Below the pieces are notes generated by a model that did no database searches, was not told the origin of the DNA, and was given only the letters and a program-made list of their open reading frames with translations. Made by a program: the position numbers and the translations under genes. From Yamagishiella unicocca (taxonomy: Eukaryota; Chlorophyta; Chlorophyceae; Chlamydomonadales; Volvocaceae): DNA of 64,000 bases. Positions 1-12,500 of the stretch are shown here, piece by piece (position 1 is the stretch's first letter; every line of letters starts with the position of its first letter). The stretch lies in NCBI GenBank assembly GCA_003116995.1, contig BDSL01000013.1:124001-188000 (forward strand), read 5' to 3'.

Positions 1-570
1 CCGTCCCGGATGGCGGGCGCAACGTAGTGGGCGGTTGGGGCAGCTGCCTACACCGTGAACGCGTGCCTGCTGCCGTACGTACATGCCGCACGTGGGCGGC
101 ACGCGCCTGCCGTACGTGCAGCCGGCCGCGGCGACGGCGGGCAGTGACTGGAGGCGATGGTGGAGGTCCAGCGGCATGTCGGCTGTCAAGTAGCGACGGA
201 GGCGGATACGGGCTGGCGGTGGTGACTACGACGTTGGTTAGCGGGTGGCGGCGGCAGCTGGCTGCTGCCGCTAGACAGGCGGTGTGGAGCTCTCTTGAAA
301 CGTACGGTAACCTGCGACACGCCATAGGAGGCAATAAAGGCGTTTATTCCATGATGAATGTTCACACCACTTGCGCTTACCCGCGTACATGATCGAGTAC
401 TTAATAACCCCCTTGCGTACGATGTCCACAGCCTGCAGCCACCTCATCCAGCCCCTGACGACCGGACCCGCACCAACATACCTTATCACGCAAGTAGATG
501 GTCACAGATAGGCAGCACGTTGGCGACAGGTGGGCGGCAGGTGCGATCCCAAATTCAGAGCGCAGTCGTA
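1..570. other. Single-copy flank, no gene recognised
   Basis: GC-rich at the left and less so around 330-480. The short open frames here overlap on both strands, and none resembles a known family or has a second copy to test it. I see no RNA gene. It abuts a partial megasatellite unit at about 571. Confidence 0.5.
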
Positions 571-978
571 CGTAGATCTCGTAGTCGTACGCAGGTCTCG
601 TAGTCGTACGTAGATGATGACGTAGGGTGGGCGGGCTCGGGCGATGCAGGGCGGGCGCGGGGAAGGGGTGCAAAACATCCCCCCGCCGGGGTTGGACGGA
701 GGAGGTGGGTGCATGTAGCAGTAGTTAGTGGCGGTTCATCTTAGCGACGGTGGTCGCATATAGGCGCGAGGGTCAGGCGACAAATGTAAATGAAGCAGGG
801 TATACAGCAGGTGACGACGACAGCAGTGGTAGGTTCTACGTGGCTAGAGTCGGAGGGGCCGGGACAACGGGCGGGGCAAGACGTCTGCAGCACCAAAGGC
901 TGGATTATCGCGGCTGTGAGAAAGCAGGCTGCTGAAGACGACCGGCTGCAAACATACGGCTGGCTGGCTGAACGAAGC
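571..978. repeat. Isolated partial 1.29-kb megasatellite unit
   Basis: This stretch matches the middle of the megasatellite units, including the GTAGTCGTACG doublet, the run of C before GCCGGGG, and the GGCTGGCTGG segment. It differs from them by many substitutions and by a CAG duplication at 815-820, so it looks like an old, truncated outlier. It stops where the GCGCTAGCGCAATCACC repeat family begins. Confidence 0.8.
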
Positions 979-998
979 TGGCGCGCTAGCGCAATCAC

Positions 999-2701
999 CC
1001 CTATCCCAAACCAAACATGCAATACATGAGAATCTCGGCCCGGCGCATGACACCTCCAACCCAAACCCGAGCCCACCGCGCGCGTGCCGCAAGGGGCTCG
1101 CTAGCTCCAGTCCTGCGGAATGGACTCGAAGGCGGGAACACGGGGGGCGCTAGCAACCTGGCGCGCTAGCGCAATCACCCCGGAGGGCGGGGGGCGCCAG
1201 AGTCCTCGCGCTCGTGGCGAAATCACCCCGCCCTCATCCACACGCCCCGGTCGAAAACGACGGCACGCACGAACCTGCCCGCGATGGAGCACGCAGCCGT
1301 GCCGCAGCAGGCAATGCAAACACCCAGCAGTCCCAAATGCAAAGCCCCTGAACCTCAACATCCTGCACCTCCCTCATCCAGCCCGCCCGCCCCCAAGGGC
1401 CCGCACTTACGTACCTTGTCATGTAGATGTTCACCAGCAGCTAGCGAGCAGGAGGGCAGCAGGTGGTCATCGGCTACACTGCCAGCTGGGAAGACGGGAG
1501 CCCTCACCGGCCCTCGCGCTCGCAGCCGCAGATCCTCGCAGCGCGCGCGGAGCTCCGACCGGAACGCAGTCGAAAACGTAGGTCTCGAGCGACGAAGAGC
1601 TCCGGCAATGTACATATGTAGGGGGGCCAAATTGGAGTGGGCGGAAGTGGGGGCATGCAGCAGTAGTTAGTGGCGGAACGAATCCCTTCATCGAGGCAAT
1701 GATGAATGACGGAGGGTCCACAAACAAGCTCAAGCAGGGTAAGCGACAACATCAAACGATGACTTGTATGTATGTGGCTTGGCACACGCACAGGGAACGT
1801 CGGGACGAAGGGTGGGACAAGGCATATGCTGCACGAGGCTGTATTACTGCTGCGAGCAAGCTGGCTGCTGCTGAAGGCTGCTGTGCGGGTGGCTGACTGC
1901 TGGCTGACGCTGAAGGGTGAGCTGGCTGGCTGAAGTGCTGGCTGAGCAGTGCAGCAGGTACCTTGCCCCACCCTATCGGTCCTCCACGGAAGCCGCGCGC
2001 GGTGCGAGCGAGCAATGCAAGTCGGACAAAGCGCAGTGGACACGCGAGCAAGCGACAGGCAGCATCCTACGAAAGGTGCCCAAAACCCTCGGGCTGGCAG
2101 CCCAACCAAGGTTTAACGGACCGACCCGAACTTACTTGCTTGTCGCCGGCCAAGTGGCCTGCCTGCCCTGGCCATACCTCATCCCCAAACCGAAACCCAG
2201 CGTCCACCGACCCCCATGCCATAACTCAACTGCCTACCTTGCTGTACAGTGTGGCATCTCAATAATGACGACGCTCGCTGCAGTCGAGCCTCCATATTCT
2301 GCCAGCTAGCGGCAGCGGTAATAACAACGGCGCGACTCGTCACCGCCGCATCACCAGCATGCGAAAGAAAGTCCGCCGCCTGAAATCCGCGGGGAGAATT
2401 GTTTCAGTTTGGTTAATATCGAGTTTGTAACATAAGTGAGCATCAGCACTAAAAGCGCAGAAAAATGTCAGGAAACGCGTAGTTTGCAAACTGCGTGTCA
2501 ATTGACACGCGAGCAAGCAACAGGCAGCAGCATCATACTGAAGGTACACACTCACACCCCGACTGGCTGCTAGCCTAGCGAAGGTTTTCCGAACCTGACC
2601 TTACCTCCAACCCAAACCCGAGCCCACCGCGCGCGTGCCGCAAGGGGCTCGCGAGCTCCAGTCCTGCAGAATGGACACGAAGGCGGGAACACGGGGGGCG
2701 C
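999..2701. repeat. 2.45-kb tandem repeat, copy 1
   Basis: Matches 3456-5154 at an offset of about 2456 bp over almost its whole length. It starts with a 363-bp-type element (CCTATCCC through CGGGAACACGGG) and continues into a distinct section containing TGTATGTATGTGGCTTGG, a GCTGGCTG-rich tract, TGTAA at 2426-2430, and two palindromes at 2481-2510. Differences from copy 2 include short duplications: CAG at 1325-1330 and CGCT at 2272-2279. Open frames exist in several frames on both strands, but the indels shift them, so none is called as a gene. Confidence 0.85.
2481..2510. other. Two adjacent perfect palindromes
   Basis: AGTTTGCAAACT (2481-2492) is immediately followed by GCGTGTCAATTGACACGC (2493-2510). 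Both are perfect inverted repeats. The pair is unchanged in the second repeat copy at 4934-4963. Such dyads could bind dimeric proteins or extrude as hairpins; no function is shown. Confidence 0.7.
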
Positions 2702-2730
2702 TAGCAAGCTGGCGCGCTAGCGCAATCACC

Positions 2731-3810
2731 CCTATCCCAAACCAAACATGCAATACATGTGAATCCCGGCCCGGCGCATGACACCTCCAACCCAAACCCG
2801 AGCCCACCGCGCGCGTGCCACAAGGGGCTCGCGAGCTCCAGTCCTGCGGAATGGACTCGAAGGCGGGAACACGGGGGGCGCTAGCAACCTGGCGCGCTAG
2901 CGCAATCACCCCGGAGGGCGGGGGCGCCAGAGTCCTCGCGCTCGTGGCGCAATCACCCCGCCCTCATCCACACGCCCCGGTCGAAAACGACCGCACGCAC
3001 GAACCTGCCCGCGACGGAGCACGCAGGCAGCCGTGCCGCAGCAGGCAAACACCCAATCCCAAACGCAAAGCCCCTGAAGCGACCCTATCTACCCTATCCC
3101 AAACCAAACATGCAACACATGAGAATCCCGGCCCGGCGCATGACACCTCCAACCCAAACCCGAGCCCACCGCGCGCGTGCCGCAAGGGGCTCGCGAGCTC
3201 CAGTCCTGCGGAATGGACTCGAAGGCGGGAACACGGGGGGCGCTAGCCACCTGGCGCGCTAGCGCAATCACCCCGGAGGGCGGGGGGCGCCAGAGTCCTC
3301 GCGCTCGTGGCGCAATCACCCCGCCCTCATCCACACGCCCCGGTCGAAAACGACCGCACGCACGAACCTGCCCGCGACGGAGCACGCAGGCAGCCGTGCC
3401 GCAGCAGGCAAACACCCAGTCCCAAACGCAAAGCCCCTGAAGCGACCCTATCTACCCTATCCCAAACCAAACATGCAACACATGAGAATCCCGGCCCGGC
3501 GCATGACACCTCCAACCCAAACCCGAGCCCACCGCGCGCGTGCCGCAAGGGGCTCGCTAGCTCCAGTCCTGCGGAATGGACTCGAAGGCGGGAACACGGG
3601 GGGCGCTAGCAACCTGGCGCGCTAGCGCAATCACCCCGGAGGGCGGGGGGCGCCAGAGTCCTCGCGCTCGTGGCGCAATCACCCCGCCCTCATCCACACG
3701 CCCCGGTCGAAAACGACGGCACGCACGAACCTGCCCGCGACGGAGCACGCAGCCGTGCCGCAGCAGGCAATGCAAACACCCAGTCCCAAATGCAAAGCCC
3801 CTGAACCTCA
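2731..3810. repeat. 363-bp tandem repeat, three units
   Basis: Units begin at CCTATCCC at 2731, 3093 and 3456, giving periods of 362 and 363 bp. Each holds a GCGCTAGCGC palindrome, a GGGCGGGGGGCGCC segment (one G shorter in the first unit) and a CCCCGGTCGAAAACGAC segment. The third unit is also the start of 2.45-kb copy 2. A shorter stub of the same family lies at about 2604-2730. Since 363 is a multiple of 3, identical translations recur at 2964-3185 and 3327-3548. That is expected for a repeat and is not evidence of coding. Confidence 0.8.
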
Positions 3811-5154
3811 ACATCCTGCACCTCCCTCATCCAGCCCGCCCGCCCCCAAGGGCCCGCACTTACGTACCTTGTCATGTAGATGTTCACCAGCAGCTAGCGA
3901 GCAGGAGGGCAGCAGGTGGTCATCGGCTACACTGCCAGCTGGGAAGACGGGAGCCCTCACCGGCCCTCGCGCTCGCAGCCGCAGATCCTCGCAGCGCGCG
4001 CGGAGCTCCGACCGGAACGCAGTCGAAAACGTAGGTCTCGAGCGACGAAGAGCTCCGGCAATGTACATATGTAGGGGGGCCAAATTGGAGTGGGCGGAAG
4101 TGGGGGCATGCAGCAGTAGTTAGTGGCGGAACGAATCCCTTCATCGAGGCAATGATGAATGACGGAGGGTCCACAAACAAGCTCAAGCAAGCAGGGTAAG
4201 CGACAACATCAAACGATGACTTGTATGTATGTGGCTTGGCACACGCACAGGGAACGTCGGGACGAAGGGTGGGACAAGGCATATACTGCACGAGGCTGTA
4301 TTACTGCTGCGAGCAAGCTGGCTGCTGCTGAAGGCTGCTGTGCGGGTGGCTGACTGCTGGCTGACGCTGAAGGGTGAGCTGGCTGGCTGAAGTGCTGGCT
4401 GAGCAGTGCAGCAGGTACCTTGCCCCACCCTATCGGTCCTCCACGGAAGCCGCGCGCGGTGCCAGCGAGCAATGCAAGTCGGACAAAGCGCAGTGGACAC
4501 GCGAGCAAGCGACAGGCAGCATCCTACGAAAGGTGCCCAAAACCCTCGGGCTGGCAGCCCAACCAAGGTTTCCCGAACCGACCCGAACTTACTTGCTTGT
4601 CGCCGGCCAAGTGGCCTGCCTGCCCTGGCCATACCTCATCCCCAAACCGAAACCCAGCGTCCACCGACCCCCATGCCATAACTCAACTGCCTACCTTGCT
4701 GTACAGTGTGGCATCTCAATAATGACGACGCTGCAGTCGAGCCTCCATATTCTGCCAGCTAGCGGCAGCGGTAATAACAACGGCGCGACTCGTCACCGCC
4801 GCATCACCAGCATGCGAAAGAAAGTCCGCCGCCTGAAATCCGCGGGGAGAATTGTTTCAGTTTGGTTAATATCGAGTTTGTAACATAAGTGAGCATCAGC
4901 ACTAAAAGCGCAGAAAAATGTCAGGAAACGCGTAGTTTGCAAACTGCGTGTCAATTGACACGCGAGCAAGCAACAGGCAGCAGCATCATACTGAAGGTAC
5001 ACACTCACACCCCGACTGGCTGCTAGCCTAGCGAAGGTTTTCCGAACCTGACCTTACCTCCAACCCAAACCCGAGCCCACCGCGCGCGTGCCGCAAGGGG
5101 CTCGCGAGCTCCAGTCCTGCGGAATGGACTCGAAGGCGGGAACACGGGGGGCGC
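3456..5154. repeat. 2.45-kb tandem repeat, copy 2
   Basis: Near-identical to 999-2701. It has a four-base duplication CAAGCAAG at 4185-4192 that copy 1 lacks, and lacks the extra CAG and CGCT of copy 1. It ends abruptly at GGGGGGCGC (5154) and is joined to the interior of a 1.29-kb megasatellite unit. Confidence 0.85.
4934..4963. other. Two adjacent perfect palindromes, second copy
   Basis: Same arrangement as 2481-2510: a 12-bp palindrome at 4934-4945 followed directly by an 18-bp palindrome at 4946-4963, both intact. Confidence 0.7.
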
Positions 5155-6263
5155 ACTTGCTGTAAACAGCAGCTGACAATGAGCGGACTGCTAGCTTGCT
5201 AAAAAATAGGATTAAGCGAAGGATAGGGTTGCGCCTGGTCGCCGTCTCGGCACCAAAGTCCCGGCCCCAGTCGCAAAGACATCGCAACATACAGCACCTG
5301 TCCGCGCTGACACGCACACATACGCGTTTCCCGAATCCCTAAACTGGAAGTGCCGCCGTCCGAGATGCTTTTCTCTCTACGTAGTTTTGCGGCTTAGCGC
5401 TAATCATCCATACGCACGTGCCCGATCGACTCCCGTCCCGTGCACCAGCCATCACCTACTCGTGCTGCCCCGCATCGCCTTGGCCCGCATCGCCTTGGCC
5501 CGCATCGCCTTGGCCCGCATCGCCTTGGCCCGCATCGCCTTGGCCGATGGTAGATCTCGTAGTCGTACGCATGTCTCGTAGTCGTACGTAGATGATGACG
5601 TAGGGTGGGCGGGCTCGGGCGATGCAGGGCGGGCGCGGGGAAGGGGTGCAAAACACCCCCCCGCCGGGGTTGGACGGAGGAGGTGGGTGCATGTAGCAGT
5701 AGTTAGTGGCGGTTCATCTTAGCGACGGTGGTCGCATATAGGCGCGAGGGTCGGGCGACAAATGTAAATAAAGCAGGGTATACAGGTGACGACGACAGCA
5801 CTGGTAGGTTCTACGTGGCTAGAGTCGGAGGGGCCGGGACAACGGGCGGGGCAAGACGTCCGCTGCACCGAAGGCTGGATTATCGCTGCTGTGAGGAAGC
5901 AGGCTGCTGAGGACAACCGGCTGCAAACATACGGCTGGCTGGCTGGACGTAAGCTGAAGGGCTGGCTGAGCGGTGCAGCAGACATCTTGCCCCACCCGAT
6001 CCTCCACGACACCCGCGCGAGGTGCGAGCGAGTCAGAGCTCGAATCGGAATGCCAACATTATTGTGGAAGGGTCTTCCAGATGTCGTGCATGTTGCAAGT
6101 CGTGTCGAACATTGCAAACTGCGCACGGCGTACTGATGCAACAAGTCAGGAATGCGAAAACTCACCTCCGGACGGACGGGATGGCACCGTTGTGAGGAAA
6201 GCCTGTGTAGGGAGGGGGAGCGGGCGCGAACGGAGGGCAGTAACAAGTGACAGGGTTACAAGG

Positions 6264-7105
6264 ACCGGCCACAGCTAGGTGCTTACAGCTCAGCAATCAC
6301 AGCTAGCTAGGGGAGGCGCCGCTGAACCGCGGGTGGGAGCCGGGGGCTGGCGCCGTACTCGCCGGCAGCTCTGCTACTGGCTGACTTGCTGACATTATCG
6401 CTCACGATGGTTCGACTGCTGAGATTCACGTTAGAGCCGACTTGCTGTAAACAGCAGCTGACAATGAGCGGACTGCTAGCTTGCTAAAAAATAGGATTAA
6501 GCGAAGGATAGGGTTGCGCCTGGTCGCCGTCTCGGCACCAAAGTCCCGGCCCCAGTCGCAAAGACATCGCAACATACAGCACCTGTCCGCGCTGACACGC
6601 ACACATACGCGTTTCCCGAATCCCTAAACTGGAAGTGCCGCCGTCCGAGATGCTTTTCTCTCTACGTAGTTTTGCGGCTTAGCGACCGGCCACAGCTAGG
6701 TGCTTACAGCTCAGCAATCACAGCTAGCTAGGGGAGGCGCCGCTGAACCGCGGGTGGGAGCCGGGGGCTGGCGCCGTACTCGCCGGCAGCTCTGCTACTG
6801 GCTGACTTGCTGACATTATCGCTCACGATGGTTCGACTGCTGAGATTCACGTTAGAGCCGACTTGCTGTAAACAGCAGCTGACAATGAGCGGACTGCTAG
6901 CTTGCTAAAAAATAGGATTAAGCGAAGGATAGGGTTGCGCCTGGTCGCCGTCTCGGCACCAAAGTCCCGGCCCCAGTCGCAAAGACATCGCAACATACAG
7001 CACCTGTCCGCGCTGACACGCACACATACGCGTTTCCCGAATCCCTAAACTGGAAGTGCCGCCGTCCGAGATGCTTTTCTCTCTACGTAGTTTTGCGGCT
7101 TAGCG
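6264..7105. repeat. 421-bp direct duplication inside a megasatellite unit
   Basis: 6264-6684 (ACCGGCCACAGC to GGCTTAGCG) is repeated at 6685-7105 almost without change. The junction joins CTTAGCG directly to ACCGGCC, so the last third of the unit is doubled. Confidence 0.9.
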
Positions 7106-7177
7106 CTAATCATCCATACGCACGTGCCCGATCGACTCCCGTCCCGTGCACCAGCCATCACCTACTCGTGCTGCCCC

Positions 7178-7267
7178 GCATCGCCTTGGCCCGCATCGCC
7201 TTGGCCCGCATCGCCTTGGCCCGCATCGCCTTGGCCCGCATCGCCTTGGCCCGCATCGCCTTGGCCG
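7178..7267. repeat. 15-bp minisatellite GCATCGCCTTGGCCC
   Basis: Six copies here. The same minisatellite has five copies at 5472-5546 and three at 8519-8563. It sits about 75-100 bp downstream of every megasatellite anchor and explains most of the length variation between units. Confidence 0.95.
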
Positions 7268-9382
7268 ATGGTAGATCTCGTAGTCGTACGCATGTCTCGT
7301 AGTCGTACGTAGATGATGACGTAGGGTGGGCGGGCTCGGGCGATGCAGGGCGGGCGCGGGCGGGGAAGGGGTGCAAAACACCCCCCCGCCGGGGTTGGAC
7401 GGAGGAGGTGGGTGCATGTAGCAGTAGTTAGTGGCGGTTCATCTTAGCGACGGTGGTCGCATATAGGCGCGAGGGTCGGGCGACAAATGTAAATAAAGCA
7501 GGGTATACAGGTGACGACGACAGCACTGGTAGGTTCTACGTGGCTAGAGTCGGAGGGGCCGGGACAACGGGCGGGGCAAGACGTCCGCTGCACCGAAGGC
7601 TGGATTATCGCGGCTGTGAGGAAGCAGGCTGCTGAAGACAACCGGCTGCAAACATACGGCTGGCTGGCTGGACGTACGCTGAAGGGCTGGCTGAGCGGTG
7701 CAGCAGACATCTTGCCCCACCCGATCCTCCACGACACCCGCGCGAGGTGCGAGCGAGTCAGAGCGCGAATCGGAATGCCAACATTGTGCAAGGGTCTTCC
7801 AGATGTCGTGCATGTTGCAAGTCGTGTCGAACATTGCAAACTGCGCACGGCGTACTGATGCAACAAGTCAGGAATGCGAAAACTCACTTCCGGACGGACG
7901 GGATGTATGGCACCGTTGTGAGGAAAGCCTGTGTAGGGAGGGGGAGCGGGCGCGAACGGAGGGCAGTAACGAGTGACAGGGTTACAAGGACCGGCCACAG
8001 CTAGGTGCTTACAGCTCAGCAATCACAGCAGCTATCTAGCTAGGGGAGGCGCCGCTGAACCGCGGGTGGGAGCCGGGGGCTGGCGCCGTACTCGCCGGCA
8101 GCTCTGCTACTGGCTGACTTGCTGACATTATCGCTCACGATGGTTCGACTGCTGAGATTCACGTTAGAGCCGACTTGCTGTAAACAGCAGCTGACAATGA
8201 GCTGACTGCTAGCTTGCTAAAAAACTAGGATTAAGCGAAGGATAGGGTTGCGCCTGGTCGCCGTCTCGGCACCCAAGTCCCGGCCCCAGTCGCAAAGACA
8301 TCGCAACATACAGCACCTGTCCGCGCTGACACGCACACATACGCGTTTCCCGAATCCCTAAACTGGAAGTGCCGCCGTCCGAGATGCTTTTCTCTCCACG
8401 TAGTTTTGCGGCTTAGCGCTAATCACCCATACGCACGTGCCCGATCGACTCCCGTCCCGTGCACCAGCCATCACCTACCGGAGCGGCAGAGCCTCGAGGT
8501 ATCGACTCGTGCTGCCCCGCATCGCCTTGGCCCGCATCGCCTTGGCCCGCATCGCCTTGGCCGATGGTAGATCTCGTAGTCGTACGCAGGTCTCGTAGTC
8601 GTACGTAGCTGATGACGTAGGGTGGGCGGGCTCGGGCGATGCAGGGCGGGCGCGGCGGGGAAGGGGTGCAAAACACCCCCCCGCCGGGGTTGGACGGAGG
8701 AGGTGGGTGCATGTAGCAGTAGTTAGTGGCGGTTCATCTTAGCGACGGTGGTCGAGGGTCGGGCGACAAATGTAAATAAAGCAGGGTATACAGGTGACGA
8801 CGACAGCAGTGGTAGGTTCTACGTGGCTAGAGTCGGAGGGGCCGGGACAACGGGCGGGGCAAGACGTCCGCTGCACCGAAGGCTGGATTATCGCGGCTGT
8901 GAGGAAGCAGGCTGCTGAAGACAACCGGCTGCAAACATACGGCTGGCTGGCTGGACGTACGCTGAAGGGCTGGCTGAGCGGTGCAGCAGACATCTTGCCC
9001 CACCCGATCCTCCACGACACCCGCGCGAGGTGCGAGCGAGTCAGAGCGCGAATCGGAATGCCAACATTGTGCAAGGGTCTTCCAGATGTCGTGCATGTTG
9101 CAAGTCGTGTCGAACATTGCAAACTGCGCACGGCGTACTGATGCAACAAGTCAGGAATGCGAAAACTCACTTCCGGACGGACGGGATGTATGGCACCGTT
9201 GTGAGGAAAGCCTGTGTAGGGAGGGGGAGCGGGCGCGAACGGAGGGCAGTAACGAGTGACAGGGTTACAAGGACCGGCCACAGCTAGGTGCTTACAGCTC
9301 AGCAGTCACAGCTATCTACGGGAGGCGCCGCTGAACCGCGGGTGGGAGCCGGGGGCTGGCGCCGTACTCGCCGGCAGCTCTG

Positions 9383-9504
9383 CACGGCGTGGCCACGGCA
9401 TGGCCAGGCCATGACGACCATGTACGACAATTGCTTTATCCTGTCACCTACCTCAACACACAACTGATGCAACAAGTCAGGAATGCGAAAACTCACCTCC
9501 GGAA
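9383..9504. other. Megasatellite-to-satellite junction
   Basis: A linker containing GGCCACGGCATGGCCAGGCC and TACGACAATTGCTTTATCC, then a megasatellite fragment (CAAGTCAGGAATGCGAAAAC) that stops at CTCCGGA, where the 238-bp satellite begins. The same junction occurs at 52338-52449, so both arrays descend from one event. Confidence 0.85.
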
Positions 9505-12500
9505 GGAGTGCGCCGCTGCCGTACGCCACATGGGATCCTACGGGAGGAAGCGGGGACGCGTCAGGGGAGGGGAGGCAGGGAAGCGAAAGAACGACTCAGC
9601 ACCCGAGTACCAGGAGAGAGAAAAATGCGACGCCACGGGTAACAAACGAAACACAAGGAAGCACCTCATCACGGACGACCAGCCGATGGTGAAGCGACGG
9701 CCAGGTAGGCGAGCCTTCCAGACGGCTGCTGGCGGCACTCTGAGTGCGCCGCTGCCGTACGCCACATGGGATCCTACGGGAGGAAGGGTAGGGGGAACAC
9801 GGCGGGGGAGGGGAGGCAGGGAAGCGAAAGAACGACTCAGCACCCGAGTACCATGAGCGAGAATTGTGCGACGCGGCGGGTAACAAATGAAACACAAGGA
9901 AGCACTCCACGGACGACCAGCCGATGGTGAAGCGACGGCCAGGTAGGCGAGCCTCCCAGACAGCTGCTGGCGGCACTCTGAGTGCGCCGCTGCCGTACGC
10001 CTCATGGGATCCTACATACGGGAGGAAGGGTAGGGGGAATACGGCGGGGGAGGGGAGGCAGGGAAGCGAAAGAATGACTCAGCACCCGAGTACCAGGAGC
10101 GAGAAAAATGCGACGCGGCAGGTAACAAATGAAACACAAGGAAGCACTCCACGGACGACCAGCCGATGGTGAAGCGACGGCCAGGTAGGCGAGCCTCCCA
10201 GACAGCTGCTGGCGGCACTCTGAGTGCGCCGCTGCCGTACGCCTCATGGGATCCTACGGGAGGAAGGGTAGGGGGAACACGGCGGGGGAGGGGAGGCAGG
10301 GAAGCGAAAGAACGACTCAGCACCCGAGTACCAGGAGCGAGAAAAATGCGACGCGGCGGGTAACAAATGAAACACAAGGAAGCACTCCACGGACGACCAG
10401 CCGATGGTGAAGCGACGGCCAGGTAGGCGAGCCTCCCAGACAGCTGCTGGCGGCACTCTGAGTGCGCCGCTGCCGTACGCCACATGGGATCCTACGGGAG
10501 GAAGGGTAGGGGGAACACGGCGGGGGAGGGGAGGCAGGGAAGCGAAAGAACGACTCAGCACCCGAGTACCAGGAGCGAGAAAAATGCGACGCGGCGGGTA
10601 ACAAATGAAACACAAGGAAGCACTCCACGGACGACCAGCCGATGGTGAAGCGACGGCCAGGTAGGCGAGCCTCCCAGACAGCTGCTGGCGGCACTCTGAG
10701 TGCGCCGCTGCCGTACGCCACATGGGATCCTACGGGAGGAAGGGTAGGGGGAACACGGCGGGGGAGGGGAGGCAGGGAAGCGAAAGAATGACTCAGCACC
10801 CGAGTACCAGGAGCGAGAAAAATGCGACGCGGCGGGTAACAAATGAAACACAAGGAAGCACTCCACGGACGACCAGCCGATGGTGAAGCGACGGCCAGGT
10901 AGGCGAGCCTCCCAGACAGCTGCTGGCGGCACTCTGAGTGCGCCGCTGCCGTACGCCACATGGGATCCTACGGGAGGAAGGGTAGGGGGAACACGGCGGG
11001 GGAGGGGAGGCAGGGAAGCGAAAGAACGACTCAGCACCCGAGTACCAGGAGCGAGAAAAATGCGACGCGGCGGGTAACAAATGAAACACAAGGAAGCACT
11101 CCACGGACGACCAGCCGATGGTGAAGCGACGGCCAGGTAGGCGAGCCTCCCAGACAGCTGCTGGCGGCACTCTGAGTGCGCCGCTGCCGTACGCCACATG
11201 GGATCCTACATACGGGAGGAAGGGTAGGGGGAATACGGCGGGGGAGGGGAGGCAGGGAAGCGAAAGAATGACTCAGCACCCGAGTACCAGGAGCGAGAAA
11301 AATGCGACGCGGCAGGTAACAAATGAAACACAAGGAAGCACTCCACGGACGACCAGCCGATGGTGAAGCGACGGCCAGGTAGGCGAGCCTCCCAGACAGC
11401 TGCTGGCGGCACTCTGAGTGCGCCGCTGCCGTACGCCTCATGGGATCCTACGGGAGGAAGGGTAGGGGGAACACGGCGGGGGAGGGGAGGCAGGGAAGCG
11501 AAAGAACGACTCAGCACCCGAGTACCAGGAGCGAGAAAAATGCGACGCGGCGGGTAACAAATGAAACACAAGGAAGCACTCCACGGACGACCAGCCGATG
11601 GTGAAGCGACGGCCAGGTAGGCGAGCCTCCCAGACAGCTGCTGGCGGCACTCTGAGTGCGCCGCTGCCGTACGCCACATGGAATCCTACGGGAGGAAGGG
11701 TAGGGGGAACACGGCGGGGGAGGGGAGGCAGGGAAGCGAAAGAACGACTCAGCACCCGAGTACCAGGAGCGAGAAAAATGCGACGCGGCGGGTAACAAAT
11801 GAAACACAAGGAAGCACTCCACGGACGACCAGCCGATGGTGAAGCGACGGCCAGGTAGGCGAGCCTCCCAGACAGCTGCTGGCGGCACTCTGAGTGCGCC
11901 GCTGCCGTACGCCACATGGGATCCTACGGGAGGAAGGGTAGGGGGAACACGGCGGGGGAGGGGAGGCAGGGAAGCGAAAGAATGACTCAGCACCCGAGTA
12001 CCAGGAGCGAGAAAAATGCGACGCGGCGGGTAACAAATGAAACACAAGGAAGCACTCCACGGACGACCAGCCGATGGTGAAGCGACGGCCAGGTAGGCGA
12101 GCCTCCCAGACAGCTGCTGGCGGCACTCTGAGTGCGCCGCTGCCGTACGCCTCATGGGATCCTACATACGGGAGGAAGGGTAGGGGGAATACGGCGGGGG
12201 AGGGGAGGCAGGGAAGCGAAAGAATGACTCAGCACCCGAGTACCAGGAGCGAGAAAAATGCGACGCGGCAGGTAACAAATGAAACACAAGGAAGCACTCC
12301 ACGGACGACCAGCCGATGGTGAAGCGACGGCCAGGTAGGCGAGCCTCCCAGACAGCTGCTGGCGGCACTCTGAGTGCGCCGCTGCCGTACGCCTCATGGG
12401 ATCCTACGGGAGGAAGGGTAGGGGGAACACGGCGGGGGAGGGGAGGCAGGGAAGCGAAAGAACGACTCAGCACCCGAGTACCAGGAGCGAGAAAAATGCG

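Larger units (their letters stand above)
5155..9382. repeat. Megasatellite array 1 (1.29-kb units)
   Basis: A partial unit at 5155-5398 is followed by units anchored at GCTAATCA near 5399, 7105 and 8419. The first two (type I) have GTCGCATATAGGCG and lack the GGAGCGGCAGAGCC segment. The third (type II) has that segment at 8479-8508, lacks GCATATAGGCGC, and matches the units of the large array at 31737-52337. The spacing of 1706 bp between the first two anchors reflects a 421-bp internal duplication. The open frames inside units are broken by frame-shifting indels between units, so I do not call genes. Confidence 0.9.

Noticed and set aside
1120..1581. 153-codon plus-strand frame repeated at 3576-4034
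   Set aside because: It spans several unrelated repeat pieces and is shifted at its end by the CAG duplication and other changes. The minus strand is open over the same interval.
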